The translations under genes were made by a program, and so were the position numbers. The notes below the pieces were generated by a model, which made no database searches, was not told the DNA's origin, and saw only the letters and a list, made by a program, of their open reading frames with translations. From the NCBI GenBank assembly GCA_028823185.1, contig JAPKBY010000141.1, positions 1-5,409 of the forward strand: DNA of 5,409 nucleotides, in the 5' to 3' direction. This DNA is from Planctomycetota bacterium. GTDB taxonomy: Bacteria > Planctomycetota > UBA1135 > GCA-002686595. Within the stretch, counting starts at the first letter, position 1. Each line of letters opens with the position of its first letter. This document shows, one piece after another, positions 1-4,713 of the stretch.

Positions 1-113
1 ATCCAGTTGATGCGGGGCTCGTTCATCGTCTCGTCTTGGTTGCTCACGAGATCAATCTAGCAAATGGACCGTTCAAGCGGACTCCGCTGTCTCAGTTGAT
101 TAAGCGCCGTTGA
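1..113 (+). CDS. C-terminal end of an unidentified protein (partial, enters from the left edge)
   Basis: A plus-strand frame with codons starting at base 3 is open from the window edge to a TGA at 111-113 and gives about 36 residues, beginning PVDAGLVHRLVLVAHEIN and ending in KRR. The composition looks protein-like: amphipathic, with a basic tail and GC-rich third positions similar to the neighbours. The stretch is too short to assign a family. A vague resemblance to the basic FKR-containing tails of NAD synthetases is not enough to name it. If real, the gene is convergent with the hydrolase gene and overlaps its last 14 bases. The alternative is that this is non-coding sequence that happens to be open. 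A second plus frame is also open here but stops at 58-60 and looks less protein-like. Confidence 0.35.
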   Translation, partial: PVDAGLVHRLVLVAHEINLANGPFKRTPLSQLIKRR

Positions 114-1125
114 GGGCTTCGATGAGGCGTGGGATGACCACAAGGTAGCGGTCGTTGATCTTGAAGTGACCGCCATCAAACTCCTCATGGGTGTGCTTGA
201 TGCCGAGCTGATCTAACTTTTTGACGAGCCTCCTTAAGCCGAACTGGAGGTGGAATTCATCGCTCTTCCCGCACTCGAGGTGTAAGTGCTCCAGTGAACG
301 CCACGCGTCGGCATATGTGTCCACAGCGTCTAAGGGGTCAAACTCTCGCCAGCGTTGCCAGACAGCTTCGATTCGTTCACCGGTGTTGAGGTCCATGGGG
401 AGCTCGAATCCCAGCTCGGTCTCTGGGGCAGGTGAGTAGCAGGCTGCCATCGCGAGGGAGTTCAAGACCGCGTGCGCATCACCCGAGAGGTCTGGATTAG
501 ATCGGAAGGCCGCGAGGAACTCTGCGGGGGTCTGGTCACGGGCGAGCAGTCCGCGCGCAGCTGCGAGGAGCTCAGCGCTGAAGACGAAGTCAAACCCACA
601 GTCACCGCTGATGGAGCCGGCGACGGGGAAGATCTCATGGTGACGCATTGAGAGATGCATGGCGCCGAAGCCGCCGGAGGACTTGCCGCAGATGGCCCGG
701 CGACCAGGGAGGGTCGGGTAGCGCTCGTCAATCCAAGGGACGAGCTCTTGGATGATGTGATCTTCATAGCGCCCTGTCGCTGAGCTGTTGACGTATTGGC
801 TCCCGCCCAAGGCTGTGAAGCAGTCTGGGAAGACCAAGATCGCGCGAGGTGCCTCACCAGCTGCACAGGCCTCGTCATAGAGCGAGGCGACGCCGCGCTT
901 CCAGGGGTGAGTCTCTAGGTAGCTTTGTCCACGTCCTGTGAAGCCAGCGAGGACAAAACAGACCGGCAGGCGCTCTTCCGGGCTGAGGTTTGGCGGTAAC
1001 CAGACAGGGACCTCTCGTGTCGCGGGGTCACCAAGCGGGTTGTCTCTCAAGATGCGGCTGGAGATCGCTGCGGTCTCAACTCTGCCGTGAAAGGAGATGG
1101 GGGAGTGAAGCGGGAGGTCGGTCAT
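100..1125 (-). CDS. Alpha/beta hydrolase, enterochelin-esterase-like (putative esterase family, PF00756 type)
   Basis: This is a predicted 341-residue cytoplasmic serine hydrolase; no signal peptide or membrane helix is visible. The nucleophile elbow is GKSSGG, with the likely catalytic Ser at about residue 149. The likely acid is Asp289 in GKSDEFH, and the likely base is His320 in DGGHF. The oxyanion-side segment VLAGFTGRG (about 58-66) and the block PDCFTALGGSQYVNSSATG (about 100-118) are typical of esterase-D/enterochelin-esterase-like proteins. An N-terminal NPLGDP segment followed by a VWLPPNL strand also fits this family. The substrate cannot be read from sequence. Its ATG shares one base with the stop of the adenosine deaminase gene upstream (TGATG), and no Shine-Dalgarno sequence precedes it, so translation by re-initiation after the deaminase is likely. 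The length is complete and the stop is TAA. The family is confident; the specific function is unknown. Confidence 0.92.
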   Translation of the reverse strand: MTDLPLHSPISFHGRVETAAISSRILRDNPLGDPATREVPVWLPPNLSPEERLPVCFVLAGFTGRGQSYLETHPWKRGVASLYDEACAAGEAPRAILVFPDCFTALGGSQYVNSSATGRYEDHIIQELVPWIDERYPTLPGRRAICGKSSGGFGAMHLSMRHHEIFPVAGSISGDCGFDFVFSAELLAAARGLLARDQTPAEFLAAFRSNPDLSGDAHAVLNSLAMAACYSPAPETELGFELPMDLNTGERIEAVWQRWREFDPLDAVDTYADAWRSLEHLHLECGKSDEFHLQFGLRRLVKKLDQLGIKHTHEEFDGGHFKINDRYLVVIPRLIEALNGA

Positions 1126-2243
1126 CAGCGGTGATGGGGGTGGCGCTCTGCGATCTCGAGCTCTGCTCTTAGATTGGCATAGCCGGGTTTGATCGCGTCG
1201 TAGATGAGGCGAATGCGGTCTGAATAGGGGGCGAAGGCGGACTTCATGCCGTTGATGGCGATCTTCTCAAGGTCATTGAGGTCTAGGCCATAGTGCTCAT
1301 GGGCGAGGCGATACTCCTTCGTCATCGTCGTTGCGCTCATCAGGCGATTGTCTGTGTTGAGCGTGACGCGGTAGCCCCCTTCCCAGAGCTTTGGAAATTG
1401 ATGCGTCGCGAGACTCTGAGTCGCGCCAGTGTGAACGTTGCTGGAGAGACAGACCTCAAGGGGGATGCGATGATCGAGGACATATTGAGCGAGGCGACCC
1501 TCGGCCTCCGGTTCTAGGTCTTCGACGAGGCGCACTCCGTGGCCGATGCGATGGGCTCCACAGAACTGAAGGGCTTGCCAGATGCTCGCAGGTCCAAAGC
1601 TCTCTCCGGCATGAATCGTGATTGAGAAGTTCTCTCGTTGAACGAGCTGGAAGGCGCGGACGTGATGGTTTGCCGGATGTCCTGCCTCTTCGCCTGCTAG
1701 GTCGAAGCCGCCGCAGCCAGCGTCGCGATATCGGATGGCTAGAGCTGCGAGCTTCTCTGAGAGCTCGGGGTCCTCGTTGCGCATCGCGCAGACGAGGAGG
1801 CGCGCGGTGATCCCGGTGGAGCGCGAACCTTGCGCTAAGCCATCGAGCACAGCCTCCATGACCGCCTGGAGACCAAGCCCCGATGCGGTGTGGAAGTGAG
1901 GTGCGAAGCGAAGCTCGGCATAGACGACACCATCTGCCGCGAGATCCTCGACGGCCTCTCGGGCGCAGCGCGATAAGGCTTCTTCAGTCTGCATTACGGC
2001 GATCGTGTGCCCGAAGCCTTCGAGGTAGAGAGGGAGGCTCTTGCGGTCCGCTCCCTCGGCGAAGCAGGCAGCTAAGGCTTCAGGCTCATCAGCCGGGAGG
2101 CCCTCGTAGCCGCAGCGCTCTGCTAGATCTAGGCAGGTGCTAGGTCGCAGCCCGCCGTCTAGGTGCTCGTGAAGCAGCACCTTTGGGGCGCGCTTGAGTA
2201 GATTCTCATCAAGGAGATGGTGGGGCTTTGACTCGCTGGGCAT
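1125..2243 (-). CDS. add: Adenosine deaminase (actinobacterial-type)
   Basis: A predicted 372-residue zinc-dependent enzyme that deaminates adenosine (and usually deoxyadenosine) to inosine in cytoplasmic purine salvage. Visible metal and catalytic residues: HEH at 25-27 (two zinc-binding His), HAGE at 211-214 (zinc His and catalytic Glu), IGHG with His235, and NTDN with zinc-binding Asp298. The pair normally written DD is DN here; from memory, NTDNRLMS is usual in actinobacterial-type adenosine deaminases, as are the APKVLLHEHLDGGLRP block and the C-terminal IKPGYA. The start is uncertain. The frame is open further upstream, but family similarity begins around residue 17. I chose the ATG at 2243-2241; a GGAGG lies only one base before it, too close to be a normal ribosome site. 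An ATG at 2264-2262 would add seven residues. The gene is first in a coupled pair with the downstream hydrolase and diverges from gltX. Confidence 0.95.
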   Translation of the reverse strand: MPSESKPHHLLDENLLKRAPKVLLHEHLDGGLRPSTCLDLAERCGYEGLPADEPEALAACFAEGADRKSLPLYLEGFGHTIAVMQTEEALSRCAREAVEDLAADGVVYAELRFAPHFHTASGLGLQAVMEAVLDGLAQGSRSTGITARLLVCAMRNEDPELSEKLAALAIRYRDAGCGGFDLAGEEAGHPANHHVRAFQLVQRENFSITIHAGESFGPASIWQALQFCGAHRIGHGVRLVEDLEPEAEGRLAQYVLDHRIPLEVCLSSNVHTGATQSLATHQFPKLWEGGYRVTLNTDNRLMSATTMTKEYRLAHEHYGLDLNDLEKIAINGMKSAFAPYSDRIRLIYDAIKPGYANLRAELEIAERHPHHR

Positions 2244-2367
2244 GCCTCCACCATAACCTGTCATTGTGGGGCTCTGGAGGGCTACGTATCCTCTTCCTCT
2301 CCCGCGACTCACTGGCGGGACACTGAGTACGCTCTCCCTCCCGCTCGCGACCCCCCACAAAGACCAC
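2244..2367. promoter_or_regulatory. Divergent intergenic region between add and gltX
   Basis: These 124 bases separate two divergent start codons and must supply expression signals for both the deaminase operon and gltX, unless transcription starts further inside the genes. I found no convincing -35/-10 pair on either strand. TACGTAT at 2282-2288 is the most AT-rich element and might serve as part of a -10 box. CCCGC and GCGGG (around 2298-2316) could form a small 5-bp stem. No riboswitch or T-box-like structure is apparent. Neither gene has a well-spaced Shine-Dalgarno sequence. The assignment as regulatory rests on gene layout, not on a recognised motif. Confidence 0.5.
2264..2360. repeat. 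8-bp inverted repeat spanning the divergent promoter region
   Basis: TTGTGGGG at 2264-2271 is the exact reverse complement of CCCCACAA at 2353-2360. Reading outward, each divergent gene is therefore preceded by CCCCACAA close to a possible ATG: 7 bases before the gltX start, and overlapping the upstream alternative ATG of add (2264-2262). This could be a shared leader or protein-binding element. A match of this length in 124 GC-rich bases could also be chance. Confidence 0.35.
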
Positions 2368-3834
2368 ATGACTGTTCGAGTTCGATACGCCCCTAGTCCC
2401 ACTGGCATGCTCCATGTCGGCGGTGCACGCACGGCTCTCTTTAACTGGGCGTGGGCTAGACGTCACGGGGGAGCCTTCGTGCTGCGCATCGAGGACACGG
2501 ATAAGGAGCGCTCAACTGAAGAATCTGAGCGCTCGATCTTAGAGGCGATGGAGTGGCTGGGGATGGATTGGGACGAAGGCCCTGGCGTGGGCGGTCCCTT
2601 CGGACCCTACCACCAGACCCAGCGAGTTGAGCGGCACCTTGAGCTGAGCGCCAAGCTCCTTGAGGAGGGCAAGGCATATCGCTGCTTCTGCGGATCAGAG
2701 CGCATCACGGCGCTGCGTGAAGAGCAGATGGCGAACAAGCAGAACCCACGCTACGACGGTCGCTGTCGTGGGCTCTCTTTGGCTGACTCCACAGCGAAGG
2801 CTGAGGCGGGAGAAGAATTCGCGGTTCGCTTTCGCGTGCCAGAAGGTGAGACAGGTTTCACTGATCATGTGCGTGGCGACGTCAGCTTTCAGAACGTTGA
2901 GGTCGATGATTGGATCATGCTCCGCAGCGATGGTTCGCCGACCTATAACTTTGTGGTCGTCTGTGATGACGCTGACATGAAGATCACTCATGTCTTACGA
3001 GGTGAGGAGCACCTCGTGAACACGCCGAAGCAGGTCCTCCTCTATCAGGCCCTCGGGCTAGACGTGCCGGAGTTTGGTCACTTGCCGCTGATGCTCGGTA
3101 CGGACAAGAAGAAGCTCTCCAAGCGCACGGGTCACACCTCTGTGCAGATCTATAGAGATCTCGGCTATCCGCGCGACGCGGTCCTCAACTTCTTGTGCTT
3201 GCAGGGATGGGCGCTTGATGGGGAGACAGAGGTCTTCAGCGTGGATGAATTGATCAAGAACTTTGAGGTCAAGGATGTGTCTAAGGGAGGCGCCATCTTT
3301 GACGCAGAGAAGTTCCAATGGTTGGCTGGGGAGTACCTTCGTCAAGAGACGCCTGCGGAGTGTGCGGCGCATTGCGCGCCGTATGTCATCGAGGCCGGCC
3401 TCATGAGCGCCGAGGAGCTCGCAGCCCGGAGCGCGTGGTTTGAGCAGGTCGTGGCGGGGATGCAGGAGAGGATCAGGCTCTATTCAGAGCTGCCGGAGAA
3501 GATCGCCTTCCTCTTCGAAGCGGATGACGCGCTCTCCTATGACGAGAAGGCCTTGAAGAACGCGAAGAAGCACGAGGTGCGTGGAGATGTGCTCGCTGCA
3601 GTGCTCGAGAACCTGCTCCCAATGCTTGAAGAGGGAGTCTCTGCCAGCGCGCTCAGTGAAGCTGGCAAGGCGATGCTCTCTGAGAAGGGATGGAAGTTCC
3701 CGGCCTTGGGTCAGCCCTTGCGCTGCGCCTTGACCGGCAAGGCTGGCGGCCCTGACCTCTTTGATGTGCTCATTTGGCTTGGGGCAGAGAGCTCGCGAGC
3801 TCGTATCGAGAGCGCGATCAAGCGCTTCGAGTAA
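2368..3834 (+). CDS. gltX: Glutamyl-tRNA synthetase (glutamate--tRNA ligase)
   Basis: A 488-residue class I aminoacyl-tRNA synthetase that charges tRNA(Glu) with glutamate in the cytoplasm; the length is normal for bacterial enzymes. The N-terminal Rossmann fold begins RVRYAPSPTGMLHVGG, with the HIGH-type motif HVGG at 16-19, followed by LRIEDTD at 39-45. The KMSKS-type loop is KKLSKR (248-253), and the helical anticodon-binding region follows from about 320 to the end. The zinc-binding insertion has C106, C108 and C133 with Tyr129; the His found after the last Cys in the E. coli enzyme is Gly here. The start is fixed by the family: the frame is open upstream to an ATG at 2266, but the ATG at 2368 gives the conserved N-terminus. 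No Shine-Dalgarno sequence is visible. Whether it also charges tRNA(Gln) cannot be decided from this window. It stands alone between the divergent add operon and the zinc-finger gene. Confidence 0.98.
   Translation: MTVRVRYAPSPTGMLHVGGARTALFNWAWARRHGGAFVLRIEDTDKERSTEESERSILEAMEWLGMDWDEGPGVGGPFGPYHQTQRVERHLELSAKLLEEGKAYRCFCGSERITALREEQMANKQNPRYDGRCRGLSLADSTAKAEAGEEFAVRFRVPEGETGFTDHVRGDVSFQNVEVDDWIMLRSDGSPTYNFVVVCDDADMKITHVLRGEEHLVNTPKQVLLYQALGLDVPEFGHLPLMLGTDKKKLSKRTGHTSVQIYRDLGYPRDAVLNFLCLQGWALDGETEVFSVDELIKNFEVKDVSKGGAIFDAEKFQWLAGEYLRQETPAECAAHCAPYVIEAGLMSAEELAARSAWFEQVVAGMQERIRLYSELPEKIAFLFEADDALSYDEKALKNAKKHEVRGDVLAAVLENLLPMLEEGVSASALSEAGKAMLSEKGWKFPALGQPLRCALTGKAGGPDLFDVLIWLGAESSRARIESAIKRFE
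3789..3802. repeat. 14-bp perfect palindrome inside the 3' end of gltX
   Basis: GAGCTCGCGAGCTC equals its own reverse complement over all 14 bases. It lies in coding sequence for the last 20 residues of the glutamyl-tRNA synthetase (within AESSRAR). It could be a protein-binding site, or simply follow from the GC-rich codons for Ser, Arg and Ala. No partner repeat of the same sequence was seen elsewhere in the window. Confidence 0.5.
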
Positions 3835-3855
3835 AAGGCTCTGATAGAAGCGCTT
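3820..3855 (+). repeat. Inverted repeat/hairpin across the gltX stop codon
   Basis: AAGCGCTTC at 3820-3828 can pair with GAAGCGCTT at 3847-3855, giving a 9-bp stem with an 18-base loop that contains the gltX TAA. The second arm is itself part of the palindrome GAAGCGCTTC (3847-3856). A direct repeat, GATCAAGCGC, occurs at 3816-3825 and again at 3863-3872. The bases after the stem are CAAAAG, not a T run, so this is not a standard intrinsic terminator. It could stabilise the 3' end of the mRNA or be a weak or factor-assisted stop signal. Confidence 0.4.
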
Positions 3856-3891
3856 CAAAAGAGATCAAGCGCAGCCGATGTTTAGGAGTGT

Positions 3892-3939
3892 GATAGCTCG
3901 AACACGGCGATAGCTCGAAGACCGCGACCGCTCGATAAC
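3892..3939 (+). repeat. 17-bp tandem repeat, about 2.8 copies, directly before a start codon
   Basis: Copy 1 is GATAGCTCGAACACGGC (3892-3908). Copy 2 is GATAGCTCGAAGACCGC (3909-3925) and differs at two positions. Copy 3 is shorter and more diverged, GACCGCTCGATAAC (3926-3939), and ends on the base before the ATG of the zinc-finger gene. The shared core is GCTCGA, with a strict 17-base period. The repeat takes up the place where a Shine-Dalgarno sequence would be expected, and none is present. It could be a multi-site operator, or slippage-derived sequence without function. Confidence 0.7.
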
Positions 3940-4713
3940 ATGGAAGAAAAGAAAGAGATCCTCACTTGTGAGCAGGCGCGCGCTCGCATCCCGCAGCACG
4001 CGCGTGGCACCCTGCAGTCTGCGGAGGTCGCTGTCTTGCGCGGGCACTTTGAGGGCTGTGAGCCCTGTGAGGCGGTCTATCGAGACGCGATCGAGACAGA
4101 GGTCTATTTAGGGAAGACTGCTATTGAGGAGAGCGAGGGCTCCGAGATGCGCCGGCGCGCGACACGCGCTCGGACCCTAGAAGGCATGAAAGGAGGTGCG
4201 AGCGGCTTTCGCTGGCGGACCATCCTGATCCCGCTCTTCTTCGCGTGGCTCATCATCGAGGTGTCAGGAGTGTTCGCGCTCACCCCTAGGATCGTGTTGG
4301 TGGAAGCTGAGGGTGCTGTGAGCGTGGCAGGTCGCCCAGTAGAGGCCTATGAGGAGTTAGGCGAGGATGACTCGCTATTGCTAGTGCGCGGCTCGTGGTG
4401 TGAGGTCGCGGTGGGAGGCTATGCGAGCTTCGAGCTACCTGGCGGAAGCTTCACGCTCACTGGACCAGCGGGGCTGCTCGCAGAGGGAGTTGACCCCCCG
4501 AGGCTTCGTCTGCAGAGCGGGAGCTTGGCTCTCAAGCTGGACGGACCGCTGACCTTGGTGACCCAGCGAGGAGTGCTGGAGCTTGAGAGTGGAGAGGGCT
4601 TGGTCGTCTCTGACTTAGGGGGTCTCGAGATCTTCTGGGAGCGTGGCGAGGGAGTGCTCGTCGATGCAAAAGGTGAGACGCAGCTCGCGCCAGGCATAGA
4701 GCTGCAGCGATGA
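3940..4713 (+). CDS. Membrane protein with anti-sigma-type zinc finger and FecR-like domain
   Basis: A 257-residue single-pass membrane protein. Residues 9-45 resemble the zinc-binding anti-sigma module (zf-HC2 type): TCEQAR with C10, then a helix ending in HFEGCEPC (H36, C40, C43), the HxxxCxxC signature. Residues 46-93 are a charged, Arg/Glu-rich linker. One hydrophobic helix spans about 94-114 (TILIPLFFAWLIIEVSGVFAL), with Arg/Lys before it, which predicts the N-terminus in the cytoplasm. Residues 115-257 are beta-rich, with paired Gly/Leu strands such as LQSGSLALKLDGPLTLVTQRG, and match the FecR-like outer domain. By analogy it would hold a sigma factor or other partner at the membrane and sense something outside, but no sigma factor gene is adjacent. 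ATG 3940 is the only reasonable start: an in-frame stop lies at 3883-3885 and no alternative start codon lies between. Its stop overlaps the next gene by ATGA. The domain calls are good; the role is inferred. Confidence 0.8.
   Translation: MEEKKEILTCEQARARIPQHARGTLQSAEVAVLRGHFEGCEPCEAVYRDAIETEVYLGKTAIEESEGSEMRRRATRARTLEGMKGGASGFRWRTILIPLFFAWLIIEVSGVFALTPRIVLVEAEGAVSVAGRPVEAYEELGEDDSLLLVRGSWCEVAVGGYASFELPGGSFTLTGPAGLLAEGVDPPRLRLQSGSLALKLDGPLTLVTQRGVLELESGEGLVVSDLGGLEIFWERGEGVLVDAKGETQLAPGIELQR

Noticed and set aside
462..878. A 138-residue minus-strand frame inside the hydrolase gene
   Set aside because: It lies wholly within the hydrolase gene in another frame, is Ser/Pro/Ala-rich with no family motif, and the hydrolase frame has clear catalytic motifs over the same bases.
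1344..1352. Asp to Asn change next to the zinc-binding Asp298 of the deaminase as a sign of inactivity
   Set aside because: From family knowledge, the NTDN form is usual in actinobacterial-type adenosine deaminases, and all other catalytic residues are present.
1192..2143. Several Arg-rich plus-strand frames opposite the deaminase gene
   Set aside because: They are short, very Arg-rich, lack motifs and are antisense to a gene with a full set of catalytic residues; they are expected by-products of GC-rich coding DNA.
2266..2367. N-terminal extension of GluRS to an ATG at 2266
   Set aside because: Bacterial GluRS starts a few residues before the YAPSPTG block; the extra 34 residues are low-complexity Pro/Leu/Thr and cross the spacer.
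2244..2432. N-terminal extension of the deaminase to an ATG at 2432
   Set aside because: The extra 63 residues show no family similarity, run through the divergent spacer and into gltX coding sequence, and look Arg/Gly-rich in the way of shadow translation.
3820..3855. Rho-independent terminator after gltX
   Set aside because: A stem can form, but the loop is 18 bases, it includes the stop codon, and it is followed by CAAAAG instead of a T run.
3484..3858. A 124-residue minus-strand frame opposite the 3' end of gltX
   Set aside because: It is antisense to the conserved anticodon-binding region of GluRS and has no recognisable domain or start signal.
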